A DNA stretch of 64,000 nt from Gammaproteobacteria bacterium (GCA_005878835.1 VBMV01000062.1:40796-104795), one strand, 5' to 3'. Positions 29,205 to 42,244 are shown, counted from the stretch's first letter. The notes: generated from the sequence alone by a model not told the origin. Numbers and translations are program-made.

Positions 29205-29722
29205 TTCCTGGACTCCGCCCTGCTGTGGTTGTCCGCGCCCTGGCCCTCGCCGCCACCCTTGCTCGAGTAGTTCGCGAAGAACTTGTTGATCAGACTCTCG
29301 AGCACGATGGCGGACTGAGTCTGCTCAATGCGGCTGCCGTCCTTGAGGTAGCTGTCGAGTCCTCCGGGGCTGATGCCGATGTATTTGCCCCCGAGCAGCC
29401 CCTGGGTCTGGATGCTGGCGTAGCTGTCCTCGGGAATCTGGTTGTACTGGGGGTCGACGCGCAGGCCGACCACGGCCTTGTAGTCCTTGGAATCGAAACG
29501 GATGCCCTCCACCTCGCCCACGCGCACCCCCGCCATGGTCACCGGGGCGCCCACCTTGAGGTCACCGATGTTGTCGAACTCGGCGCTCACGTGATAGCCG
29601 GCCCGCGGGGCGCCGAACTTCACACCGCTCGCCGGCAGCTGCGTGGTGAGAAACAGCAACGCGGCGAAACCCAGCAGCACGAACAGGCCGGTTCCGATCT
29701 CGAGAGTGCGATTGGCGCGCAT
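29201..29722 (-). CDS. mlaD: MlaD MCE-family lipid transport protein
   Basis: TLEIGTGLFVLLGFAALLFLTTQ..VSAEFDNIGDLKVGAPVTMAGVRVGEVEGI. Confidence 0.94.
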   Translation of the reverse strand: MRANRTLEIGTGLFVLLGFAALLFLTTQLPASGVKFGAPRAGYHVSAEFDNIGDLKVGAPVTMAGVRVGEVEGIRFDSKDYKAVVGLRVDPQYNQIPEDSYASIQTQGLLGGKYIGISPGGLDSYLKDGSRIEQTQSAIVLESLINKFFANYSSKGGGEGQGADNHSRAESRK

Positions 29723-29738
29723 GGCTTCAAGTCTCCCG

Positions 29739-30506
29739 TTACAGGAATGCCGCAGTCAACACATAGTCCAACAGCAGCGTGATCACCGAGGAGGCTACCA
29801 CGGTGCGCGTGGTCGCGAGCCCGACTCCTTCCGCGGTCGGCTCGGCGTGATAGCCCTCGTGCACCGCGATCAGGCTGCAGGCGACGCCGAACACCAGGCT
29901 CTTCACCACGCCCTCGGTGACGTCATGCAGCCCGACCGAGCCCTGCATCTGCGACCAGAACACTCCCTTGTCGACCCCCATGAGCTGCACGCCGACGAGC
30001 TGCGCGCCGTAGAGCCCGATCACGCTGAAGATCACGGCGAGCAGCGGCATCGCGACCACACCGCCCAGAAACCGCGGCGCGGCGACGTGGCGCAGCGGAT
30101 CGACCGCCATGACTTCCATCGCCGTCAGCTGATCGGTGGCGCGCATCAGGCCGATCTCCGAGGTCAGCGCCGTGCCGGCGCGGCCGGCGAACAGCAACGC
30201 GGTGATGACCGGACTGAGCTCCTTCAGCAGCCCGAGCGCCGCGGCCGTGCCGAGCGCCTCCTCGGATCCGAAGCGCTGCAGCAGATTGAAGGCCTGCAGG
30301 CCGAGCACCATGCCGACAAACAGTCCCGACAGCATGATGATGATGAGCGAGCGGGCCCCGGCGTTGTAGATCTGATGCACCAGCAGGCGCGGCCGGCCCA
30401 GCGCCGGCACGCACTCGAGGAGCAAGCGGACGAGGAAGATCGTCACCGCCCCGAGCCGGCGCACGCCTTCGAGGATGAAGCCGTCGCCGCCGCGCTGGTT
30501 CATCAC
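29739..30506 (-). CDS. mlaE: MlaE ABC permease
   Basis: GLFVGMVLGLQAFNLLQRFG..SPVITALLFAGRAGTALTSEIGLMRATDQLTAMEVMAVDPLRHV. Confidence 0.94.
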   Translation of the reverse strand: MMNQRGGDGFILEGVRRLGAVTIFLVRLLLECVPALGRPRLLVHQIYNAGARSLIIIMLSGLFVGMVLGLQAFNLLQRFGSEEALGTAAALGLLKELSPVITALLFAGRAGTALTSEIGLMRATDQLTAMEVMAVDPLRHVAAPRFLGGVVAMPLLAVIFSVIGLYGAQLVGVQLMGVDKGVFWSQMQGSVGLHDVTEGVVKSLVFGVACSLIAVHEGYHAEPTAEGVGLATTRTVVASSVITLLLDYVLTAAFL

Positions 30507-31348
30507 TCGTCCGCCGTGAACAGCTGCGCGGCGTAATCGGGCGCCGGGTAGTGGAACGCCACCGGACCGTCGGCGCTGCCGGTCATGAATTGCTGCACCG
30601 CCGCCGAATCGCTGGCACGCAGCTGCGCCGGGGGGCCGGCGGCCGCGACCCGCCCCCCCGACAACAGATAGCTGTGGTCGGCGATGGTCGCGAGCTCGCG
30701 CACGTCGTGGGAGACCACGATGCTGGTGATCCCGGGCGCCTCGTTCATGTGCTTGATGAGGCGCAGGATGACGCCGAGCGAGATCGGATCGAGCCCGACG
30801 AACGGCTCGTCGTAAATCAGCACCTCCGGGTCCAGGACAATGGCGCGCGCCAGCGCCACGCGCCGCGCCATGCCGCCCGACAGCTCCCCAGGCATCAGCC
30901 CGGCAGCGCCCCGAAGACCGACGGCCTGCAGCTTGGTGAGCACCAGCTTGTGGATCAGCGCTTCGGGCAGATCGGTGTGCTCACGCACCGGGAAGGCGAC
31001 GTTCTCGAACACGTCCATGTCGGTGAGCAGCGCGCCGTTCTGGAACAGCATGCCCATGCGCTTGCGCAGGGCGTAGATGCCGCCGCGGCTCAAAGCCGCC
31101 AGATCCTCACCGAACACCCTCACCTCGCCGCGATCGGCGGCGATCTGCGCCGTGATCAGCTTGAGCAGCGTCGTCTTGCCGGTACCGCTGGGCCCCATGA
31201 TGGCGGTGATGCGTCCGCGCCGGACCTGCACGTCCACCCCGGCGAAAATCGGCCGCCCGCCCACGGCGTAGTGCACGCCGCGCACGTCGACCACCACGTC
31301 AGCCGCTGCAGCGCGTGACGCGGGTTGCGGGGATGCCGGGCTTGTCAC
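30503..31348 (-). CDS. mlaF: MlaF ABC ATP-binding protein
   Basis: GPSGTGKTTLLKLI..LSGGMARRVALARAIVLDPEVLIYDEPFVGLDPI. Confidence 0.94.
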   Translation of the reverse strand: MTSPASPQPASRAAAADVVVDVRGVHYAVGGRPIFAGVDVQVRRGRITAIMGPSGTGKTTLLKLITAQIAADRGEVRVFGEDLAALSRGGIYALRKRMGMLFQNGALLTDMDVFENVAFPVREHTDLPEALIHKLVLTKLQAVGLRGAAGLMPGELSGGMARRVALARAIVLDPEVLIYDEPFVGLDPISLGVILRLIKHMNEAPGITSIVVSHDVRELATIADHSYLLSGGRVAAAGPPAQLRASDSAAVQQFMTGSADGPVAFHYPAPDYAAQLFTADE

Positions 31349-31372
31349 GCGATCGCGGTGGGCGCCTTACGC

Positions 31373-32413
31373 TCAGGCGGCCTGGCTCTCCATGTCGGGC
31401 GCGTAGCGCCCGGTGGTCGCCAGGCCATTGAGCCTGGCGCGCTTGGCATATTCTTTCTGGCCGGCGGCGAAATTCGCGGCGACTCCGCCCCACGCCTTGA
31501 GCGCGGTGTCCTGCAGCGCGCGGCCGTAGCTGAAGGTCAGTGACCACGGCAGCGGCCCGAGCTTGTTCATGAGCGAAAGGTGCAGCGTCGCCTCCGTCGG
31601 GGACTGCCCGCCGGACAGGAACGCGATGCCCGGCACCGCCGGCGGGACATGGCGCCGCAGCACGCGCAGCGTGGCCTCCGCCACGGCCTGCGGCGGCGCC
31701 CGATTCGCGGCCTTCTTGCCCGAGATCACCATGTTGGGCTTGAGCACCATGCCCTCCAGCAGCACACGGTGCTCGAACAGCTCCCGGAACACGCGCTCGA
31801 GCACGGCCTCGGTCACCTGCTCACAGCGCTCGATCGAGTGTGCGCCGTCCATGAGCACCTCCGGCTCGACGATCGGCACGATGTCGTTCTCCTGGCACAG
31901 CGCCGCATAGCGCGCCAGCGCATGCGCGTTCGCCGCGACGGCGAACGCGCTGGGAATAGTGCCCTCGGCAATATCGATGACTGCGCGCCATTTGGCGAAG
32001 CGCGCACCGAGCCCGCGGTATTCGACGAGCCGCTCGCGCAGGCCGTCGAGCCCCTCGGTGATGGTCTCGCCGCTGAAACCGGCGAGCGGCTTGGCGCCCA
32101 GGTCCACCTTGATACCCGGGATGATCCCTTGCTTCGTCAGGTACTGCGGGAACGGCGTGCCGTCCCGGGTCTTCTGGCGGATGGTCTCGTCGTACAGGAT
32201 GACGCCGCTGACCGACTCGGCGGCGCCGGGGGCCGTGAACAACATTTCCCGATAGGTGCGGCGATGCTCCTCGGTCGACTCCAGCTTGATGCCATCGAAG
32301 CGCTTCTTGATGGTGCCGCCGCTCTCGTCCGCGGCGAGGATCCCCTTGCCCCTGGCGACCATTGCGCCGGCAACACGCATCAGCTCACTCGAGTTCATCG
32401 TCGAATCCTCCAC
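31373..32413 (-). CDS. Class I fructose-bisphosphate aldolase
   Basis: VARGKGILAADESGGTIKKRFDGIKLESTEEHRRTYREMLF..GMVLKPNMVISGKKA..IAFLSGGQSPTEATLHLSLMN. Confidence 0.93.
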   Translation of the reverse strand: MEDSTMNSSELMRVAGAMVARGKGILAADESGGTIKKRFDGIKLESTEEHRRTYREMLFTAPGAAESVSGVILYDETIRQKTRDGTPFPQYLTKQGIIPGIKVDLGAKPLAGFSGETITEGLDGLRERLVEYRGLGARFAKWRAVIDIAEGTIPSAFAVAANAHALARYAALCQENDIVPIVEPEVLMDGAHSIERCEQVTEAVLERVFRELFEHRVLLEGMVLKPNMVISGKKAANRAPPQAVAEATLRVLRRHVPPAVPGIAFLSGGQSPTEATLHLSLMNKLGPLPWSLTFSYGRALQDTALKAWGGVAANFAAGQKEYAKRARLNGLATTGRYAPDMESQAA

Positions 32414-32603
32414 TATCGTCGGCGTACGCCTTCAGGAGCGCGCCAGGCGCGCGGCGCGCAGCCGTGCTGATGACTACCCCTGGAAATGGGGGCGCCAAGG
32501 ATAGCAAATCAGCCCGCCGGCCGACCGCATGGCCGCTGCGGCCGAGTGCCACGCTGCCGCGCCCGCTCGGGCCGCCACCGGCCGGGCTTGGTTCCACCTG
32601 CAA

Positions 32604-32627
32604 TTAGTACTAAACTAGTCCTAGTTT
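32604..32627 (+). promoter_or_regulatory. Palindromic operator upstream of the Rrf2-family suf regulator
   Basis: TTAGTACTAA (32604-32613) overlaps AAACTAG-TC-CTAGTTT (32612-32627), a perfect 7+7 palindrome ending 15 bp before the regulator ATG. Confidence 0.6.
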
Positions 32628-32641
32628 CAGAGGGCACTGCC

Positions 32642-33114
32642 ATGCTGCGCATGAGCCGGCTTACCGACTACGCCACCGTGCTGCTCGCCGCGCTCGCGGG
32701 CGAGCCCGGGCGGGTGCAGACCGCGGCCTCGCTCGCCGAGCAGACGCGCATCGCCGCCCCTACGGTGTGCAAGCTTCTCAAGCAGCTGCAGCGCGCGGGC
32801 CTGGTGACTTCGACCCGCGGTCTGCACGGCGGCTACCAGCTCTCGCGCCCGGCGGCGCAGATCAGCGCGGCGGCGATACTGGATGCGCTCGAGGGTCCGG
32901 TGGCGCTCACCGACTGCTCCGCGGGACACGGTAACTGCGAGATCGAGGATAGCTGCCGCGTCGGGCGCGTGTGGCAGCGCCTGAACCTTGCCTTCCGCCG
33001 CTCGCTCTACGAGGTGAGTCTGGCGCAGCTCGCGGGACTCGAGGCCGCTCCCGCACGGCTGCCGGCGCTCGAGCGTGAGATGAAGGCGGCGGGGGCGCGC
33101 GCGCCGGTGCGATC

Positions 33115-33118
<4 letters not shown>
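32642..33118 (+). CDS. Rrf2 family SUF system Fe-S regulator
   Basis: MLRMSRLTDYATVLLAALAGEPGRVQTAASLAEQTRIAAPTVCKLLKQLQRAGLVTSTRGLHGGYQLSRPA; cysteines C..GHGNCEIEDSC; first gene of the suf operon. Confidence 0.92.
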
Positions 33119-35646
<2,528 letters not shown>

Positions 35647-35647
35647 C

Positions 35648-36418
35648 ATGGCAGCTTCCCGGACCCCCCTCCTCGCCATCGACGATCTGCACGTCAGCGT
35701 CGAGGGCAAGAAGATCCTGAACGGGCTCACGCTCCAGGTGAGGGCGGGCGAAGTGCACGCCATCATGGGACCGAACGGCTCGGGCAAGAGCACGCTCGCG
35801 CACGTGCTCGCCGGCCGTCCCGGCTATGAGATCACCGCCGGCACGGTGAGCTACGAAGGGCGCGACCTGCTGGCGCTCGCCCCCGAGGAGCGTGCCCGCC
35901 AAGGGGTGTTTCTCGGCTTCCAGTACCCGGTCGAGATCCCCGGAGTGAACAACGTCTATCTGCTGAAGGCCGCCGTCAACGCCGTGCGCCAGCAGCGTGG
36001 CCTGCCCGAAGTCGACGCCTTCGAATTCCTGGGGCTGGTGCGCGAGAAGATGAAGCGCATGCACATCGAGGACAGCTTCCTGTCCCGGGGCGTGAACGAG
36101 GGGTTCTCGGGCGGTGAGAAGAAGCGCAACGAAGTGCTGCAGATGCTGGTGCTCGAGCCGCGGCTGGCGATTCTCGATGAAACCGACTCCGGGCTCGACA
36201 TCGACGCCCTCAAGGTGGTCGCGGCGGGCGTGAACTCCCAGCGCTCGCCCGAGCGCGCGTGCCTGCTGGTCACGCATTATCAGCGCCTGCTCGAATACGT
36301 GGTGCCGGATATCGTGCACGTGCTGGTGCGCGGACGCATCGCCAGGAGCGGCGATCGCACCCTGGCGCTGGAACTGGAGCGGCGCGGCTACGACTGGGTC
36401 ACAGGCGAGGCGGCCTGA
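35648..36418 (+). CDS. sufC: Fe-S cluster assembly ATPase SufC
   Basis: GPNGSGKSTLAHVLAGRPGYEITAGTVSYEGRDLLAL..FSGGEKKRNEVLQMLVLEPRLAILDETDSGLDIDALKVV. Confidence 0.96.
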   Translation: MAASRTPLLAIDDLHVSVEGKKILNGLTLQVRAGEVHAIMGPNGSGKSTLAHVLAGRPGYEITAGTVSYEGRDLLALAPEERARQGVFLGFQYPVEIPGVNNVYLLKAAVNAVRQQRGLPEVDAFEFLGLVREKMKRMHIEDSFLSRGVNEGFSGGEKKRNEVLQMLVLEPRLAILDETDSGLDIDALKVVAAGVNSQRSPERACLLVTHYQRLLEYVVPDIVHVLVRGRIARSGDRTLALELERRGYDWVTGEAA

Positions 36419-36425
36419 GGTTTCC

Positions 36426-37739
36426 ATGAGCACGCCTCTCACCGCCCGCATCGTCGAGGAACACGCGAACGCCTCGCGCGCACTGCCGCCGGCCGGGCCC
36501 ACGGCGGCACGCCGGCGCACGGCGCTCGCCGCACTCACGGCGAGCGGCTTGCCGACATCGCGCGATGAGAACTGGAAATACGCGAACCTGCGTCCGCTCG
36601 AGCGCCTGCGATTCGTTCCCGCAGCACCGGCACAGCCGGTCGCGGCAACGGATCTGCCGGCCGCGATCCCCGGCTTTGCGCGCTACGTGTTCGTGGATGG
36701 TGCGTTTGCGCCGGCACTCTCCGCGGCGCTGAATGCCACCGCCACCGCGGTCACGCCGCTCTGCGCGGCCGGCGATGCCGCCGGCACATCGGCCGCGCCC
36801 GCGCACACTCCGGGCGCCGACGCGGATGAGCGCTTTGCACTGCTGAACGAGGCGTTCGCCACCGATGGCGCGGCCATCCGCGTCGCCGCGCACCCGGAAG
36901 AGCCGGTGCGCCTGGAGCTGGTGTTCGTGGCGAGCGCGGATGCGCACAGCGGCGCATCGTACCCGCGCCTGGAACTGCGGCTCGAGAGCCAAGCGCAGCT
37001 GCTGCTCATCGAGCGGCATGTCAGCGCCGGCCCCGGCGCGAGCTTTGTGAACAGCGCCGTGACGGTCGATGTCGGCGCCGGCGCCACGCTGCACCATTAC
37101 CGGCTGCAGGAGCTGGCGGTGCGCGCCATCGTATTCGACACGCTCTGCGCCGCAGTCGGCCGCGACGCCTGCTACCGGCTGCACGGCATCAATATCGGCG
37201 CGCAGTCGGCCCGCTCCACCCTCGCGGTGCGACTCACCGGGGAGCGCGCCGACCTCAGGCTCGCGGTGGTGGCGCTGGGCGAGCACCAGCAGGTCCAGGA
37301 TACCTACGCGCGGGTCGAGCACGCCGCGCCCCGGGCACACACCGAACAGGTGTTTCGCGGAATTTCCGCCGGTCGCGCACGCGTGGCTTTCAACGGCAAG
37401 ATCGTGGTGGGGAGCGAGGCGCACGGGACGGATTCGCGCCAGTCGTTGCGCGGACTGCTCGCCGGTCCGGAAGCGGAGATCGACGTGCGGCCGCAGCTGG
37501 AGATCTACACCGACGAGGTGCGCTGCAGCCACGGCGCCACCGCCGGCAAGCTCGATGAGAACATGCTGTTCTACCTGCTGTCGCGGGGACTCGAGCCCGA
37601 GGTCGCGCAGCGGCTGCTGAAGTGGGCGTTCCTCGAGGACGTGGTCGCGAAGATCGGGGTTGCAGAGCTGCGCCGCCAGATCGAGGAGCGCCTGGCGCTG
37701 CAGGTACCCGAGCCCTTCGCGCGTGCGGAGTCAGCATGA
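36426..37739 (+). CDS. sufD: Fe-S cluster assembly protein SufD
   Basis: SRDENWKYANLRPLERLRF..CSHGATAGKLDENMLFYLLSRGLEPEVAQRLLKWAFLEDV. Confidence 0.94.
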   Translation: MSTPLTARIVEEHANASRALPPAGPTAARRRTALAALTASGLPTSRDENWKYANLRPLERLRFVPAAPAQPVAATDLPAAIPGFARYVFVDGAFAPALSAALNATATAVTPLCAAGDAAGTSAAPAHTPGADADERFALLNEAFATDGAAIRVAAHPEEPVRLELVFVASADAHSGASYPRLELRLESQAQLLLIERHVSAGPGASFVNSAVTVDVGAGATLHHYRLQELAVRAIVFDTLCAAVGRDACYRLHGINIGAQSARSTLAVRLTGERADLRLAVVALGEHQQVQDTYARVEHAAPRAHTEQVFRGISAGRARVAFNGKIVVGSEAHGTDSRQSLRGLLAGPEAEIDVRPQLEIYTDEVRCSHGATAGKLDENMLFYLLSRGLEPEVAQRLLKWAFLEDVVAKIGVAELRRQIEERLALQVPEPFARAESA

Positions 37740-38989
37740 TGGCCGCCAACGTCTCACTCGCCGCGCCGCCGCCGTTCGACGCCGAGCGCGTGCGCGGCGA
37801 CTTTCCCATCCTCGATACCATGGTGAACGGGCGTCCGCTGGTGTATCTGGACAGCGCCGCCTCCGCGCAGCGCCCGCTGGCGGTGCTGCGCGCGGTCGAG
37901 GACTACGAGACCCACTCGCACGCCAACGTGCATCGCGGCGTGCATGCCCTCAGTCAGGCGGCTACCGCCGCGTACGAGGGCGCGCGCGAGCGTGTACGGC
38001 GTTTCATCAACGCCCGCAGTGCACGCGAGATCATTTTTGTGCGCGGCACCACCGAGGCGATCAACCTCATCGCGCAGGCCTGGGGCCGCCCGCGCCTGCG
38101 GGCCGGCGACCAGATCCTCATCAGCGCGCTCGAGCATCACGCCAACATCGTCCCCTGGCAGATGCTGTGCGAGCAGACCGGCTGCACCCTCAAGGTGGCG
38201 CCGATCAACCGCCGCGGCGAGCTGCAGCTGGAGGAGTTCCTGAAACTCCTCGGCCCGCACACGCGCCTGGTGGCGGTGGCGCACGTGTCCAACGCCCTCG
38301 GCACGGTGCTGCCGCTGAAGCCCCTCATCGAGGCGGCCCATGCACACGGCGCGCTGGTGCTCATCGACGGGGCGCAGGCGGTGCCGCACGCGCGCCTCGA
38401 CGTGCGCGCGCTCGGCGCCGATTTCTACGCCTTCTCCGGCCACAAGCTCTACGGACCCACGGGGATCGGGGTGCTCTACGGACGCGAGGAGCTGCTCACG
38501 GCCATGCCGCCGTGGCAGGGGGGCGGCGACATGATCCTGACGGTGTCGTTCGAGAAGACCACCTACAACGAGCTGCCGTGGAAATTCGAGGCCGGCACGC
38601 CCAACATGTCCGGCGCCGTCGGTCTCGCGGCCGCCATGGACTACCTCGAGGGCCTGGGTGTGGAGGCGATCGCCGCGCATGAGCAGCGCCTGCTGCAGCT
38701 GGCCACGGCGGAGCTCGCCCGCCTGCCGGACATCGAGATCATCGGCACCGCGGCGCACAAGGCCTCCGTGCTGTCGTTCACCATGAAGGGCGTGCACCCG
38801 CATGACCTCGGCACGATCCTCGACGCCGAGGGGGTTGCGGTGCGCACCGGCCATCACTGCGCCATGCCGGTCATGACGTTCTTCGGGCTGCCGGCGACGG
38901 CGCGCGCCTCTTTCGGCTGTTACAACACCGAGCGCGACGTGGCGAGCCTGGTGCAGGCGCTCGGCAAGGCGCGCGAGGTGCTCGCCTGA
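37736..38989 (+). CDS. sufS: Cysteine desulfurase SufS
   Basis: YLDSAASAQRPLAVL..FVRGTTEAINLIAQAWG..SALEHHANIVPWQML..AFSGHKLYGPTGIGVLYGR..VAVRTGHHCAMPVM. Confidence 0.95.
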   Translation: MMAANVSLAAPPPFDAERVRGDFPILDTMVNGRPLVYLDSAASAQRPLAVLRAVEDYETHSHANVHRGVHALSQAATAAYEGARERVRRFINARSAREIIFVRGTTEAINLIAQAWGRPRLRAGDQILISALEHHANIVPWQMLCEQTGCTLKVAPINRRGELQLEEFLKLLGPHTRLVAVAHVSNALGTVLPLKPLIEAAHAHGALVLIDGAQAVPHARLDVRALGADFYAFSGHKLYGPTGIGVLYGREELLTAMPPWQGGGDMILTVSFEKTTYNELPWKFEAGTPNMSGAVGLAAAMDYLEGLGVEAIAAHEQRLLQLATAELARLPDIEIIGTAAHKASVLSFTMKGVHPHDLGTILDAEGVAVRTGHHCAMPVMTFFGLPATARASFGCYNTERDVASLVQALGKAREVLA

Positions 38990-39432
38990 TGGACCTCAAG
39001 GACCTGTACCGCGACGTGATCCTGGATCACAACCGCCACCCGCGCAACTTCGGCCGCATCGAGCCGGCCGACGGCCGCGCCGAAGGGCACAATCCGCTGT
39101 GCGGCGACCGGCTGTCGGTGTTCGTGGTGCTGGACGGCGAGCGCGTCGCGGACATCCGCTTCGAGGGCCGGGGCTGCGCCATTTCCACCGCCTCGGCGTC
39201 CCTGATGACGGAGGCGGTCAAGGGCAAGGACCGCACCGCGATCCGCGAGCTGTTCGATAAGGTGCACGCGCTGCTGACACGCTCCGATACGCAATCCGAC
39301 GGCGCGCTCGGCAAGCTGGCCGCGCTGTCCGGAGTGCGGGAATTTCCGGCGCGCGTGAAGTGCGCGAGCCTCTGCTGGCACACGCTCAATGCGGCGCTCG
39401 AGCACGGTGCGGCGACGGTATCCACCGAGTAG
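38989..39432 (+). CDS. sufU: SUF system NifU/SufU-type scaffold protein
   Basis: LYRDVILDHNRHPRNFGRIEPADGRAEGHNPLCGDRLSVFVVLDGERVADIRFEGRGCAISTASASLMTEAVKG..RVKCASLCWHTL. Confidence 0.92.
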   Translation: MDLKDLYRDVILDHNRHPRNFGRIEPADGRAEGHNPLCGDRLSVFVVLDGERVADIRFEGRGCAISTASASLMTEAVKGKDRTAIRELFDKVHALLTRSDTQSDGALGKLAALSGVREFPARVKCASLCWHTLNAALEHGAATVSTE

Positions 39433-39440
39433 CGGCGGCG

Positions 39441-39992
39441 ATGCGCAGACACGAGAACGAGCCCTTTGTCGTCAACCGCGAGGTGCGCGCGGTGATCGTC
39501 CCGGCCGGCCAGGAGGTGAAACTCAAGCCCGGCCAGGCCGGCTACATCACCCAGGCCCTCGGCGGCAGCTTCACCGTGTACCTCGAGGGCAACCTGTTCC
39601 GCATCGCCGGCGAGGACGCCGACGCCATCGGCCAGGAGGCGGTCAAAGCACCCGAGTTGCCGCCCAATGCCAACGAGGAGGATGTGCGCAAGCTCGCCTG
39701 GGAGCAGATGCGCGCCTGCTACGACCCGGAGATCCCGATCAACATCGTCGACCTGGGTCTGGTGTACGCCTGCGACGTGAGGCAGAACGAGGACGGCAGT
39801 CGCACCGTGGAGGCGCAGATCACCCTCACCGCCCCGGGCTGCGGTATGGGCGAGATCCTGGTGGAGGACGTACGCGACAAGATCCAGCGGATCCCGACGG
39901 TGCGCGAGGCGCGCGTGACGCTGACCTTCGATCCCCCCTGGAACCAGACCATGATGTCCGAGGCCGCACGCCTGCAGACCGGGATGTTTTAA
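39441..39992 (+). CDS. sufT: Fe-S cluster assembly factor SufT (DUF59/MIP18 domain)
   Basis: MRACYDPEIPINIVDLGLVYACDV..ITLTAPGCGMGEILVEDVRDKIQRIPTVREARVTLTFDPPWNQTMMSEAARL. Confidence 0.92.
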   Translation: MRRHENEPFVVNREVRAVIVPAGQEVKLKPGQAGYITQALGGSFTVYLEGNLFRIAGEDADAIGQEAVKAPELPPNANEEDVRKLAWEQMRACYDPEIPINIVDLGLVYACDVRQNEDGSRTVEAQITLTAPGCGMGEILVEDVRDKIQRIPTVREARVTLTFDPPWNQTMMSEAARLQTGMF

Positions 39993-39999
39993 CGACGGC

Positions 40000-40317
40000 A
40001 TGAGCTCCCGATGGGTCGATATCGGCGCCGCGGACGCGGTCAGCGAGAGCTCGCCCCTCGCGGTGGAGGTCGACGGCGTGGCGGTGGTCGTCGTACGTTG
40101 CGGCGCCGAGCTGTACGCGGTAGAAGACCGTTGCACGCACGACGGCGAGTCGCTCAGCGGGGCGCAAGTGGAAGCCTGCCAGATCATCTGCCCGCGCCAT
40201 GGTGCGCATTTCTGCCTGCGCACCGGTGAGGCACTCACGCCGCCGGCCTACGAGCCGCTGCGCACCTATCGGGCGCGCGAGGAGCACGGCCGGATTCTGC
40301 TGGAGCGGCCGGCGTGA
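40000..40317 (+). CDS. Non-heme Rieske 2Fe-2S ferredoxin
   Basis: CTHDGESLSGAQVEACQIICPRHGAHFCLRTGEAL (CxH..CxxH). Confidence 0.9.
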   Translation: MSSRWVDIGAADAVSESSPLAVEVDGVAVVVVRCGAELYAVEDRCTHDGESLSGAQVEACQIICPRHGAHFCLRTGEALTPPAYEPLRTYRAREEHGRILLERPA

Positions 40318-40327
40318 GGCGCGGCGC

Positions 40328-40840
40328 ATGAAGCGGCTGACTCTCATGCGGCATGCGGATGCGCGCTGGAACGATCCGGCCATTACCGACCTGGAGCGTC
40401 CCCTGAACCGGCGCGGGACCGCCGCGGCGGAAGTCATGGCGCGGCGGCTCCTCGACCTGGAGCTCATTCCGGACCTGCTGCTGGCAAGCCCGGCGCGCCG
40501 TACACAGCAGACCGCCGACATCGTGGCGCGTGAGCTCTCGCTGCCTGCCAGGCGCGTGCGGCGCGAGGAGGCGCTGTATCTGGCGAGCGCATCGGACATG
40601 CTGAAGCTGGTGTATGGCACCGGCCCGCGCGTTGCGCACCTGCTGCTGGTCGCTCACAATCCGGGCGTGTCGGAGCTGGCGCAGCTGCTGCTGCGGCAGC
40701 ACGGCAGCGCCGGGTTGCCCACCGCCGCGGTGTGCTCGATCGCCTTCGATGCCGCACAGTGGGCCGTCATCGGCTCCGCCACGGTCACCGACGTGCAGCG
40801 TGAGAAGCCTCCGGCACGGCTGTTCGGGCTGCTGGGCTGA
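40328..40840 (+). CDS. sixA: Phosphohistidine phosphatase SixA-like
   Basis: KRLTLMRHADARWNDPAITDLERPLNRRGTAAAEVMARRL..SPARRTQQTADIV..LLLVAHNPGVSELAQLL. Confidence 0.9.
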   Translation: MKRLTLMRHADARWNDPAITDLERPLNRRGTAAAEVMARRLLDLELIPDLLLASPARRTQQTADIVARELSLPARRVRREEALYLASASDMLKLVYGTGPRVAHLLLVAHNPGVSELAQLLLRQHGSAGLPTAAVCSIAFDAAQWAVIGSATVTDVQREKPPARLFGLLG

Positions 40841-40876
40841 CGCGTCAGGCCGGCGCGCGCAGCTGCCGCTCTTGCC

Positions 40877-42244
40877 TCAACACTCCGGCACGTTGACCGC
40901 GAGCCCCCCCTGCGAGGTCTCCTTGTAAATGCTGGACATGTCCGCGCCGGTCTGACGCATGGTGGCGATCACCTGGTCGAGCGACACCTTGTGCGTGCCA
41001 TCGCCGCGCATACTCAAGCGCGCGGCGTTGATGGCCTTGACCGCCCCCATGGCGTTGCGCTCGATGCAGGGAATCTGCACCAGCCCCGCCACCGGGTCGC
41101 AGGTGAGACCCAGGTTGTGCTCCATGCCGATCTCGGCGGCGTTTTCGATCTGCTCGCTGGTGCCCTGGAGCGCCGCCACCAGGCCCGCCGCGGCCATCGA
41201 GCAGGCCACACCCACTTCGCCCATACAACCCATCTCCGCCCCCGAGATGGAGGCGTTTTTCTTGTAAAGCATGCCCATCGCCGCCGCCACCAGCAGGAAC
41301 CGTACCACGCCCTCATCGTTCGCGCCCGGCTCGAAGCGGCGATAAAAGTGCAGCACCGCCGGGACGATGCCCGCGGCGCCGTTGGTGGGAGCCGTGACCA
41401 CACGGCCGCCGGCGGCGTTCTCCTCGTTCACCGCCAGCGCGTAGGCGTTGACCCAGTCCATGACGTCCAGCGGTCCCGCCTGAGCGCTCTCGGTCAGCAT
41501 GCGGTACAACCGCGGCGCGCGCCGGCGCACCTTGAGGACTCCGGGCAGGAGCCCGGTCTGCCGGAAGCCGCGCTCGACACACGCCTGCATCACCTGCCAC
41601 AGGTGCAGGAGCTTGGCGCGCACCTGCGCCTCGCCCGTCCAGCTACACTCGTTCGCCAGTACCAGCTCGTACATTTCCAGCCCGTGCTCACGGCACAGGG
41701 CGAGCAACTGCGCACCCGAGGTGAACGAGTACGGGGGCGCCGCTCGGCTACCCGCCTCGCGCCCCTCCTGCTCCTCGCCGCGCACGATGAAGCCACCGCC
41801 GATGGAGTAGTAGTCCTCCTCGCGGAGCCTCCTGCGATCGGACCCCAGCGCGGTGAAGCGCATGCCGTTGGAATGCCCCGGCAGGCGCTCGTGGTGCATG
41901 AACAGGAGCTGCATCGGCTCATCGAAGGCGATCTCGTGCTCGCCGGCCAGGCGAATGCGCCCGCTGGTGCGGATGCGCTGCACGGTGGGTTCGATGCTGT
42001 CGGGGTCAACGCTTTCGGGCTCGGCGCCCTCGAGCCCTGCAAGGATCGCACGGTCCGTGCCATGGCCCACCCCGGTGAATGCGAGTGACCCGTATAGACG
42101 CACGGCGATCTCCTGCGTCGTGCCGAGCAGGCCATCGCGCTCGAGGCCGAAGGCGAACTCGCGCGCCGCCCGCATCGGACCCATGGTGTGCGAGCTCGAT
42201 GGCCCGATACCCACCTTGAAAATATCGAAAACGCTTAATGTCAT
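40877..42244 (-). CDS. sdaA: L-serine ammonia-lyase
   Basis: [53 protein letters not shown]-like [21 protein letters not shown]. Confidence 0.94.
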   Translation of the reverse strand: MTLSVFDIFKVGIGPSSSHTMGPMRAAREFAFGLERDGLLGTTQEIAVRLYGSLAFTGVGHGTDRAILAGLEGAEPESVDPDSIEPTVQRIRTSGRIRLAGEHEIAFDEPMQLLFMHHERLPGHSNGMRFTALGSDRRRLREEDYYSIGGGFIVRGEEQEGREAGSRAAPPYSFTSGAQLLALCREHGLEMYELVLANECSWTGEAQVRAKLLHLWQVMQACVERGFRQTGLLPGVLKVRRRAPRLYRMLTESAQAGPLDVMDWVNAYALAVNEENAAGGRVVTAPTNGAAGIVPAVLHFYRRFEPGANDEGVVRFLLVAAAMGMLYKKNASISGAEMGCMGEVGVACSMAAAGLVAALQGTSEQIENAAEIGMEHNLGLTCDPVAGLVQIPCIERNAMGAVKAINAARLSMRGDGTHKVSLDQVIATMRQTGADMSSIYKETSQGGLAVNVPEC

